The position numbers and the translations under genes were made by a program. The notes below the pieces were generated by a model. That model was not told the DNA's origin and searched no databases. It saw nothing but the letters and a program-made list of their open reading frames with translations. A stretch of DNA of 64,000 bases from Cranoglanis bouderius (Eukaryota > Chordata > Actinopteri > Siluriformes > Cranoglanididae). The DNA is taken from positions 20,676,001-20,740,000 of the forward strand of contig CM042551.1 in the NCBI GenBank assembly GCA_023630585.1. Reading direction: 5' to 3'. This document shows positions 27,656 to 39,600 of the stretch, in pieces (position 1 is the first letter of the stretch; the number at the start of each line of letters is the position of its first letter).

Positions 27656-30600
27656 ACCGAGTGTAAGGTGAGCCCATAAAAACACCAGGTGACAGAACTG
27701 CAGTGTGTGTGCAGTGGATATGGAGTTAAAGGGCATTACAGATAAATATCCCCAAGACCGAGTCAAAGAAAAAGTAGAGAACTCTAACTGACCTAATATT
27801 TACTCAGTTGAATAACAGATTTGACTACCTGTATTTATGTTTAATAAATCTAATAAACATTTTCTCCATGTTCATTACAGAGCAAAGACAGAGACAGAAA
27901 AACAGCCCTGAGGAATTAATACACAGAGGATGACACAGATGGACTCGCAGAGATTTTGAGGACAATCACAAACTTTTGACTCAAGACTTGACTTTAAGGT
28001 GTATATATGCAAATAAAAACATATTTAATTGATTCTATGTAAATTACACTCGGACCCTTACCCTTGGGCTGGAAAGCAATTACGATGACGACTAAACCTC
28101 CCAGCCAGCAGTGTCTTATCCGAAATGTTTTCATATCCACCACAGCCAGTTCTGCAACTCACCAGGAACCCCAAACTGTCCAGCTTTAGCCCGGAGCAGA
28201 TGCAAAGATATTCACCAAAATGTAAGGCTGGACCACAAAAAAGCAAAACAAAAACCTTCGGAGACGAGCGACTGAACCTCCGGGAAGAGAAGCAGCGCTG
28301 CAGTTTAATCTGGAAGTGTGCGATCAGACAGAGTGCTGGAGAGCGAGAAACTAAACAGAAGAACTGGGTACAGACATAAAGATCAATAAAAGACACCGTG
28401 AGCGCTTTACATTTATAGGTTAATGGGGGACAAACGGCAATAAGGGTGTCCTTTAACAAATCGAATCTGATATTCTCAGAAATGTGTCTTGCACATTTAC
28501 TCAAATGTGCATTTAGTTAAATAATAAAAAGCCGACAATTTAATAAATTTAACACGATATAATGTATGTTAAATATGGCAAAATTCATATACTCACTGTT
28601 CATTAAACTAAAAACATAAAACAAAGACAAGCCTTTTAGTTTTATTCTGACTGTCTTTTTTTTTTTTTGGTCACTTATCTGTATGTAATGTCTCACTTCA
28701 GGATTACAGTTTGGTAAATCACCTCAACAGGGGAAGGGGGAAAAAAAATAAAATAAAATAAAATACACAGACCACACACAGGTCATATGAAACTCTCCAA
28801 ACTCACACTTTCTTCTTCCTTCATGACATCAGGGTGATATAACTCATACTGGGTACAGAGCCTTCACAAAATAACAACAATTAAGCTTTAAACATCCTGT
28901 TATAATTAGGCCTCCATTAATAGACACGCAGTATCCAATAGCACTCTCAGGTGTTGGTAAGTTGGAGGCAGAGGAGGTCTGGACGCTCCTGATCTCTGTA
29001 GCAGTCACTTGCTAGCTCACATGCCTTCACTAACAGCCCACCGAGTTCCCAAGCCGAAACCTTCCAGCCCTCTCGAGGCTCACATCCAGATCACTTTAGA
29101 GAAAAGAAAAGGACTTTCACCAGCACAGGTCAGGTTACCAGTACCAGTCCAGTCTCAGACTCCTACACACAGTCCTGTTGAGACTTTCCCCTCATGTACG
29201 CCTCTGAGAGCCATGCTGTCCGACTCTCATCCCTGATCAGCATGAAAGCACAGCGCCACATCCACACAAACCTGGTGACCTGCTCCACCTCCACACAGCC
29301 TCCAGTACAGACTAGTTATAACTGATATTAAACACAAATACTACAGTTCTATAGCACTGAATAGTGATTTTTTTAAGGCATGAATCAATTTCATTTATAG
29401 TCATTTGAATGTGTATGGTGCAGTGCTAATCACACCTTAAATTTTAGTATTGAAATGCTCTTGGCTTGTGTGCAACATTTGGTCAAACCAGCCTATATTT
29501 TATATAAAGGATGAAATATGATATAGTTGGATAAATGAAATTTTAAAAAATAATTCAAGTGCAAGTGTGACTACACTTTTCCCCTAGCCAGGACAGATTT
29601 CCATGGAGCTGAACATTGCCTGCAATAATTTCTTGGTCATTATGAGAAGTGTAATTCAATTTTTTTTTTTTTTTTTACCACTCTCCTTCATATGCTGAGA
29701 CTAATGACCCACTAGTGCATTAATGTACCAAGGCATTCCACTTTTAATAAGTAGGGAAGTTTTTCCCTAACCTGACCATGACCATGTGCAGAGACAGACC
29801 GGTCATACCATCAGGGCACACAGGCCATTTTCAAGCTCCAACTCCACAGCAAAAGACTGGATGTGACTGTAATAATGGTCCCAATGGCCAAGTTTCCTCT
29901 AGCCCCGAGTCTGTCTGGAGGATGGTTAGCAGATGACGAGCAGACTGGTCTGGCCTGATTCTGCTCTGCTTAGCATCAGCGTGTTTTGCTTCAGGCATCC
30001 CATCCCAGCGAGCGTGGCACTTAACGGAGGAGGAAGAAATCTACGCTCCATTTTGTTCGAGCTGGAACCTTTTGGATCCCCAGACAGAACCCCTTATCAC
30101 AGACAGCTGCGAGCCACAGGCCCCCATACACCTCCATCCCCCGCTTCCATTTTCCTCCGTTTTCCCCATCTTATGTGGCTTTATACACCAAAACCCATAA
30201 AATAAATCCCATCATTATTTCTAAAACACCAAAAACCACAGTCTTGAGATGGAGGTCACTTGGAGGTCAAGCAATTACTCACAGCAGAATATGAAGGCTG
30301 ATTGTAAGCTGTTGCTTCCAGCATGGACCTGCCATTCTACTCCTGATAAATAAATAATCTAGAGATTCTTGTACACAGGGCTTTAACCTTGGAAAATGCA
30401 TGTGGAAAGTTTGCATTTTGGCAAACCAGTTTTCAAATGGGTTTCCCACCTGGACTCCAAGCATCCGGTACATCACTCAGAGAAAGTCGTTATTTATTGA
30501 AAATTAAATATCTAATGATGCCCTGAAGCTTTCCTCACTACAGACTCCAGTATTATGACAGAAGTGAAAGCCATTTAGTAGGGGCCAGGAGAGCAAACAG

Positions 30601-33600
30601 TTTGCCCGAGATTGCAACTTTCCTTCTTAACCGTTAACCAAAAACATCCAGATGTTAGTTGCATACAGATATGTTTTTGTTTCTCTTCCTTAAACTTTGG
30701 TTTAAAAAAAAAAAAAGTTTAGTTTTAAAGATTGTTTTGTTATAAAATACGCATATTGTCATTTACAACTATGAGAAATGGAAGGTAAACTATTCTTTCA
30801 GAGAAAGTGGAGGTGTGGATAACGTTAGCGCATAATGCTAGGGAGAGAACTCGCCTCACTGGACTTTATTTATGTAAAGTGTTGAATAATGAAAAATGAA
30901 ATGATGAAACTGTATGTGAATTGTGCATCTTTGACAGCTTTTGTCACGGGAAAAGGGTTGAATTCTCCTTCCTCTAAATCCTCTGCATGACCCCTTCTCA
31001 CCCCCGGCAGGGGCTCGCTCCAAACCCCCTCCCTGATGACAGCGCTCGCTGGCAGTTGGTTTCAATCAGGCCTTCTGGCCGGACACACGTTGGGCCAACA
31101 GGGAGCTGTGTTGAAGACCGGATGAAAAGGAAATCCTAAAAACGACGGAACGACAGGTGGCTAGTTTGGCAGCGGCTGAAGAATCATCTCTCCTCGATCC
31201 TATCCTCTGCCTACCCCCACACACCTGCAAGAATCTGGCCAACCGAAGACAGGGGTGCCGCTTGCTCCGTCCGACCAGCATGCATTTCACAATCCACCTA
31301 GTCACGTCCTTCAGACCACCCGGGTTCTGCTACCCCGAAGCCCAGACAAGCGCTCAAGATCAACATTCCCCCGTCGACTTAGAAAAACACATCCCTACTT
31401 CTCCTTAAACAGACTATTAAAGAGAGATTTCCTGCTGATAGCACAGTGACAGGCCAAAATTCCACATAATTTACGAGCGATATGTCAATTTTATCACCAT
31501 ATTGATTTCAGCAGACTGAAGAAGACTGAAAGCAGACCTTTGTATCCTCAGAAAGGAAGGCTTTTGGAAAGTTCTTCACCTACTGCATATGCACAGAAAT
31601 CTCTCGCATTCCTAATCCACAGTCGACTTCACTATAGTTACTTTAGTATTGCAAGTATAAGCTTCCCAAACACAGATTTTTTTTTTTTTTCCACAGTCAC
31701 ATGAAAATTTTTTTTTTAAAATTCGAATTCAAGAGATTTTTATTTGTCATTTTATACACACCTCATATATAGCAATGCTCGGTCTAAACCATCAGATTGG
31801 AAATTGGATTATTTATTTATTTTTTTGTAATACACACTATAAAGGACACTATGGAGTTGGTCTCACATCCAGATCATTCTCTGTAATGGTGTAGTCATGA
31901 CCTGCCATTATTACATTCTGGCTTTATTTGATTCTCAATAAACTGTCGGCTAATTTGCTGCCAGGATCCACTGTACCGGACGGGTGTGCCAGGTGGAGCA
32001 TCGGATTTTCAGGACTGTGTTCAGAATAGTCTTAAATATAAGCTATGTTAAAAGGTAATGGTAACAAAATCAGATTTGAATGATAGGTTGGAACGGAGCA
32101 GGGATGCACCCTGACTCCAGTTCAGAGAGCAAAACATTAAGCCCACTAGCTAAATTCTGATGTGTGCTTGAACAAAAGCTAACGTTGCTGCTTATTTTAA
32201 AAAGGTCTGAATATGACATATTGTTAAAATATTATTATAAATCGGTCCACCCTCCTCACTGCTAAGAAATTCACTCTTTCTAATGGTTAAATAAGTGGTT
32301 CTGCTGAATACTTTCTGACTAGACAAACCAAAACTCAGATTTATTTAAAAACAATAAACACTAAAATGTGACCGTTTAGTATTTAACGAGATTTAAAAAG
32401 TACATGAGATGTGATATTAAAAGGCACAATATGAGGCAGAGTTCACTGAGCAAAAGGTTTCCTGCTGAATAAAAGCATTTAAACCACACTTCTGCACACA
32501 CAAAGGTTTAATCAAAATGGATGTGAACTAAACTAGTCTTTATTTTTCAGTAGGCTGGGCTGGGCCCATGATATGATATGATATGACCATATAATATCGA
32601 TATTGTGATAAACTACGTCACGAATATCCATTCATTCACTCTAACATGTATTTAAATGTTAATTACTTTACATGATGACTTAAGTAATAAAAAATAAATT
32701 AAAAAAAACCACAAAAAAGATAATATTTCACAAAATAAAGATATTAATAAGGTACGGTAAATGTCTATAGACTGCACTAAATGGACTTCATACTGCAGGG
32801 TTTATACTGTCATGCCTTAAAAAAGGTTTTTAAAAAAAAAAACAACAACCTAAATGGGTAAAAGTGTAGAGATCACTCAGACAGTGGAAAATGTAGTCAT
32901 CCCGGGGTTAGACAGCACCAACTGCATTTTCTACACCATTAATAGCTACACTGAAATCCATAAAGGAAGTTTTAGTGGTCGTTGAGGGCTGGGAATGATT
33001 ATTTTATTCCGGTGTTAAAAGCAAGTCTTCTGGCTGTTGAGGTGCCCAGATCAGCGTTATATTAATACCACTCTGGACTACAGCTCTGGGCGTTCTCACA
33101 AAATATCCTTTTTCAATGAATTTTAGGAGAAACTAGTAAAACATTATCAAAAATTCATTCACAAGCATTTTGAAATTATAGTCAGAAGAAGTAGACCACA
33201 GCGTACACTTTCGCACTCTGGGCACAAAAGTAGAATAAAGTCTCTTCAGGACTCTCCCTAGTGTCCGTATAACCTGCTGCGAGTGCCGTGAGAAGCCAAA
33301 GCTCCAGCTCCAGAGTTATTAAAGAATACAGCAGCTTTTCAACCGCATTTTGGCTCAGCACGCTCGTGATTACGCCACGAGCCGACATCCAGCCTGCAAT
33401 CTTAATTCATACAGGCAGGAACTTCTACCTGTATACTACTGGAGATTTGCCTGCTGATGAATTCAGATGTAAATCTGTTTCTCCTCAGAGGCACAGGGTC
33501 AACAACCTTACAGGGAGAGCATGAGGATCAGGGAATAAAGAGATCGGAAAACTGACACACGGGATACAGACAACAGAACAAAATCTCCTCCCAGTTGAAG

Positions 33601-36600
33601 AATATTAGATTGACATTTACACCATAAACTCTATGTCTGGGGTTAAAATGAAAGAACAAAAGCAATCCAGTGTTAACCTCTGTGCTCCAAGAACGTGATC
33701 AGAGTAATATAGTCTCCATCTTCATCACAGAGAAAGTCCCAGCACGAAGCTTTCTGCACAACTGTTACAAATCTTACTTTCATTTTTGTTTTTGTTTTTG
33801 CCAGCTAGCATCAAATTGGCAATAGAGTCCATGAGGAAGTTATAAAACTCTGCACCGGGACATGGCCCAACCATAAAATTACGTTTAGGGATTATCTAAA
33901 TGTGTGGATGCAAGTACAATTCACTTCCAGGTGTGAGGGCGAGAGATATGAAAATATATCATATGATTCTTGAAGGTATTTCTACGATATGTATCGTAAT
34001 GTACACAGGTCTGTTTACCGTACCGCAACGGACAACAATGCAGTAGTGTTGCACTAAAAACCTACAAAATATTTTTTATTTTATTTATTTATTTTTTAAA
34101 TGGTACAAACTTTTAACATCAAATTACTTCTATTCACTTCCACTTCTAACTACTTCTATTCAGTTTGTAATAAAATTTACTTAAAAAACACAAGGATATC
34201 ACAAAATCCATTATATCTCAGAATAGCATAGTGTGAAATTTATCCCAAAATCAATATTATATAGTCGTACCGCCCAGCCTCACTGTCAGTTTTAGTAGAT
34301 CTCACTTCATCTGGCTCGGGGGGTTAACATTAATCTTGTTCTTACCTCACACCTCGGGACAGTCACCATACCGTCAGCATATACAAGTTTTCTTTCTTAT
34401 TGTTTATTTTAATGCAGATAATAGCAATTCCCAGAATTATGGGTATTTTCTAACGAAACTCTCTCTTTATCTTTTTATACATTTATATTTCTGACCCTGG
34501 AGAGTCCATAACTGGACATTTGAAAAAGCTCAAATATTCACTTTTCCACAGCATCAGTCCAGGGAGGGAGGGATGTGTGTATACTTTAGGGGAACAAGCA
34601 GAGGTGGCTATTAGTCACGTTCAAATGATTCATCACAGTAACGTAATGGAAATCTCTGTCTGCTCTCCACTGAATTCACTGTCTGATCTGTCCGATATCA
34701 AAGGTCAAGTTTGCCGGCATCGCTGACCCACTCAGTGTGGACAGATTTACAGATAAAAAGATATTTCTTTCTACTTTGATTTATCAGGCTCATGGCTGGC
34801 CTGACACATGGATGAGTGCCTAGTACCAACTCTCCCTCCCACACCGAGCCACACAATAACGCAATAAAGATGCAGTACCACCTAGGTGACTGTCTACCAC
34901 TCTCTCAATCATGTAAGCTGCTTCCTCTCAGAACTGACAAACTTGCTGTGTGAATACATTACTCTCTCTTATGCATGCGCACACAAACATGTTCAAATGA
35001 CCCTCCTGCCCCTTTACTGTGCACAGCTCCTGGTAACCATCAGGTTTTTTTTTTCTTTCAGTAGCTGCTCGGTGGCCGGAAGACGGAGTCGCAGTCAGTC
35101 TTATTCCGCAATGTGTCTTCATTCATTTTGCTGAGCACATGGAAAACCCATTCCGGGTGGGGGCTGGGGGTCTCCTTTCCTGTCGGCTAGGCCTTGGACA
35201 GGCGCTGCAGTTACCCGTATTCCCTCTACACTTTACTCACAGGAAATAGCCCATTATTACAAAGGAGAGTGGAAGAGGAGGAAGGCTTGAAACTAGGGAT
35301 TTGGAAGTCTGGAGTTTTATTTGTAGACAACTTGTGCCGAGATCCAAGAGGGACTGACCGAGCGCCGATCTTATCCGCTGTCCCCAGGCAAAGAAAGGGT
35401 CTAATTTAACGGGGCCCAAATGACACAAGACCTCCCCGTAACTACACGTGAAGCAGAAACCAAAAGAGGGGACAGACAATCACAGGGCTTGACGAAAGAC
35501 AAGAAGTGAAGATTCTCCTGCACTTGTCGGATGGGAAAGAAGCAAAAACAAACACGACAGAAGTTATTTGTGCCAGATAACCCTATCTGAGTACGCTGAA
35601 ATATATTTGGGGATACTGGTGGTTACCTCGACAATGTTACTGGTGACAGGAGCAAAAACGGAAGAAACAAAATAAAGAATGTACAAGCTGGAGTGGAGCC
35701 TGAAATGAGACAGGGTGAACATGTCTACATCTTCTGGAGAGATAGTGTGCTGGAAACTCTTCGCTTCATTTACTGCAGCTCATGTAGTGTGAACGCTGAG
35801 TGGATCGGATCAACTCAAGTTCCAAAAGTCACGAGCACTGACCCTAGAAGAGGGTTTTTCCTGTGAGAAATATGATGCATACAATCCCTGATAGAGCACC
35901 TTCTTCTCCGTGAGCACAGGAGACTACGCATAAGGGAAAAAAAACATCTGTAGGCCTCCATGTGGGCAACTCATGATTACAAACTTGAGGCTAATAATAA
36001 TTTATTTCAACTTGACTGTTGAATAGGTCAGGGGCTTGATGTCAAATCAATGAAGTTGAACTAAATGATTAGTAGTCTCTAGTTTGTAAGAGTGAGTTGA
36101 CCACATGGAGGGCTACAGATGGTACCATATCCGGCAACAACCCTGTACAACCTTTGAAAAATGTACAGCATTTACAAACCAAATGAGGAAGCTGGTCACT
36201 GACTTCCATCATTCCCCAAATACACAAAGCAGGGTCCTAACCCCCAAAACAGGGCCACTGTTAACAGTTCATTCCCGGTTGGTAGGCAACTGCCAAGAAC
36301 AGTTTTGGATGGCTGACATGTTTAGGTTGTACAGCCTGGCAGACACTCCAGCCCTCTGTGTGCCAAGGTTCAATGATTTTCAATGGAGCGTTTAAATTAA
36401 AGAGAACAGGAAGAATTCTTTAATGGCTCCACATGCAAATATGAGAAGTCACAGAGCTCCTGGTAATGAAAGAAGGTCTGCATCACAACTCTGGAGGCCT
36501 CTTAATGTCAGGGGGGGTTGGGGGGAATGAAAGGGGGAAATTTGCAATCTAATACAGACTTTACAGAAAAGCAACAGTAACTTCAGGTAGAGAGTGGTCT

Positions 36601-39600
36601 GAACATCTGAAAGTTGTTGGAGTTGCAGCAGCACAGTAACCTCCATCTCCTGCTTTCCTCCCCTTCACCTTATGAGATGTGTCATAGCTAACTGTCCAAT
36701 AAAACCAACAGCTAGTTTAGTTTTAAACTAGTTTTATCATTAGGCTTACATTTGTACCATAAAGCAGTTTTACTTCTAAAATGCAATAGTATTGAAGTGT
36801 AGTGTAAAAAAACAGGTCTATTAGAAGTAGTTTTCATTTAGAATTAGGAAGAAGAAGCCTATTAGAGAAAAGCCTCCTGGGCAGCTCTCTCAGGAAGCTG
36901 GTAGGGAAGATGCTGTGAGTGTATAAGCTTAATCCGGAATGCTGTTAAGAGTTTAAAATACAAAAAAAAGTTTTGATTTGGTTAACACTTTTCTTGGTCA
37001 TTGCAAAAATCCTCGTGTGTTATTTCATAGTGTTGATGCCTTCAATTTTTTTATTTAATGCCTTTAATAAAAATGCAAATACACACGTAAGCCACCTCAC
37101 CTCTTCATCTGAAGTGTCCTGATCATACTCATCCACCTGAGAAGATATACCAAGGCCACTGGCTCTGTCTGGTTTCACGCTCATTTCTTCTGTTTCAAAC
37201 TTTTCAGCTGTACGCTTTTCCTTCTTCAGCTTTCTGTTCTTGGCTGTTTTGTCATCAGTCTGTAGAAAAAAAGTCACAACAAATTTCAATGCACTTCAGT
37301 GCAAAAAAAATAAAGTGTAAAAAATCAAAAAAGTTTTTCAGACGGAATTGAAATCAAAACATAAAAACATAACATTTCCCCTAGAGGACACAAATGGTAA
37401 AATGTTTAGAAGTTTAGCAGCAGGGATGTTCTCTACATCTGGGGTTCAGGTTTATGTCCTGACTGTGTCCCAGAGTCGTCTTGAACAAAAACGTGTGCGA
37501 GTCCTCGTCCCTGATTCTGTCACTTTACTGCAAGTTGGTTGGAAACAAGATAAAAAAAACTATATGAGATGAGCCTAGTTTAGTCAAACAACATTCGTAT
37601 ACAGTCATGTAAAAAAAATAAGTACACCCCATGGAAATGGTTGGCTTTTTTGACATATTTGGACAAGCAAAGATTTGATCATCTTCGAAACAGTGCCTAT
37701 TAATAAAGTTGATATACTTGAACAAAACCACAAGACAAATGAGCTTTTTCAATCAATTATTCAACAGAAATATCAACAGATGTGATATTCGTCCACTCCA
37801 CTGACCACTCTTCCATGCGATATTCTTTCAGTTGCAAGATGTTTGAGGGTTTTCTTGCATGTACTGCCAGTTTCAAATCCCCCAACAACATTTCAATGGG
37901 ATTTAAATCCGGGCTTTGACTAGACCATTCCATAACCCTCCATTTCTTCTTTTTGATCCATTCCTTGGTGGATTTGCTAGTGTGCTTAGGATCATTATCC
38001 TGTTGAAAGGTCCACTTTCGGTTCAACTTCAACTTTTGGCCTTATATTATCTTCAAGCACTCTTTGATATGATGCAGAATTCATAGTTGAATCAATAAAC
38101 GCAAGCTGTCCAGTCCCTGAGGCAGCAAAGCAACCCCAAACCATAACATTTCCTCCACCGAGCTTCACAGTTGGTATGAGGTGCTTCTCCTGAAAAGCTG
38201 TCTTTGATCAGCACTAAACATGTCTGCTGTTACTGTGGCCAAACAACTATCTTTGATTCGTCTGTCCAGAGCACATTATTCCAAAAGGCCTGGTCTTTGC
38301 CTATACGCACATTGGCAAACTGTAGTCTTGCAAAGGCTTTTTCCTGGCACGCCTCCCATGCAGGTCAAATTTGTGCAATCTCTTTCTGATTGTAGAAGCA
38401 TGTACTTTGAAACCAATAGTTGCAAGACTTTCTAGCAGATCCTGTGATGAAGTGTTGGGGTTCTTGGAGACATCTGCGCCACTTGTAGATGATTTTCCTT
38501 ACAGTGGATTGATGTATTTTATGATGTAAATAATTTGGAGATCTTTTTAAATCCCTTGCCAGCCTCATAGGCATCCACAACCTTTTTTCTGAAGGCCTTA
38601 CAGAACTCTGTAGATCTTGGCATGATGACACCACACACACCTCAATAACAAAGGGAACAGCAGACACTAGATATGAGAGGGGGTTATAAATAAGACCGGT
38701 TCCACCTGCACTCCCTAAGCAGGTTCTAATCACTGGCACCCAGTCTTCAACACCTGATTCTAATTTTATGGATTTGAAGGTGCAATAAATGTAAGGGTGT
38801 ACTTACTTTTTCCATGTGACTGATCTGTTTTTTGTTCATTTAAATTGTGAAAATTACTACAAAATGTCACTTTTATGTGTCATTTGATAGTATATGAACT
38901 TTATTAACAGACACTGTTTCAAAGAGGATCAAATGTTTCCTTGTCCAAATACGTCAAAAAAGCCAACAATTTCCATGGGGTGTACTTATTTTTTCACATG
39001 CCTGTATACCGAGTGATCAGTGCTACAGGATCCTTGAAACTTCTCTTGTTTAAGGAAACATCTGGCAGAATTTGATTGGGTTATCATAGCTACATGTCAA
39101 AGCAAATCAGACAAAAGCCTAATCAATTCAGTTTGTAATCAGATACCAGTGGGGGTGGGTGATACCAAAACAAATATATCATATCACAATACTTGTAGAC
39201 ATTTGTATAATATATGATATTTATCAAACTGCTGGCAAAACAGAAGTACAGTGAAGCGGAGTTTGATGATGTGAAGGTCAATGTATGGTAACCCATACTC
39301 GGAATCTGTCCTCTGCATTTAACCCATCCAAGTTAGTGCACACACATTAGGAGTTGTGAGTAGTGAACACACACCTGTGAACACACCCGGTGTAGTGGGC
39401 AGCCATTTTTTTTGCTGCGGTGCCCAGGGAGCAGTTGAGGGTCGCTCAAGGACCCAACAGTGGCAGCTTGGCAGTGCTGGGATTTGAACTCACAACCTTC
39501 CGATCAGTAGCCCAACTGATCACCTGGCAGCTACCGCTGCCCCCCAAAAGGTTTTCGCATATCCCAGCTTGTCAGGAAGCTGGGTTCAGCCTTGATATGG

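Larger units (their letters stand above)
24396..27880. other. scx intron (also within bop1 intron 3)
   Basis: This 3.5-kb intron contains a G-run at 25569-25580, (TA)n(CA)n at about 26206-26250, (TG)n at 26617-26665 and (GT)n at 27600-27652. No coding sequence or transposon was recognised. Confidence 0.75.
28020..37100. other. bop1 intron 3, part between scx and exon 3
   Basis: This 9-kb noncoding stretch is AT-rich, with poly-A/T runs (28657-28670, 29660-29677, 30703-30715, 31678-31692) and several copies of an ATATCATAT/ATCACGATA-type repeat (32550-32690, 33940-34285). Open frames show no recognisable domains. Nothing else was identified. Confidence 0.6.

Noticed and set aside
28058..28504. 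148-codon minus-strand open frame
   Set aside because: No recognisable domain, composition like noncoding DNA, no splice or promoter context. Chance in 64 kb.
31066..31449. GC-richer open frames on both strands as a possible exon
   Set aside because: No splice-consistent, recognisable protein sequence and frames on both strands are equally open.
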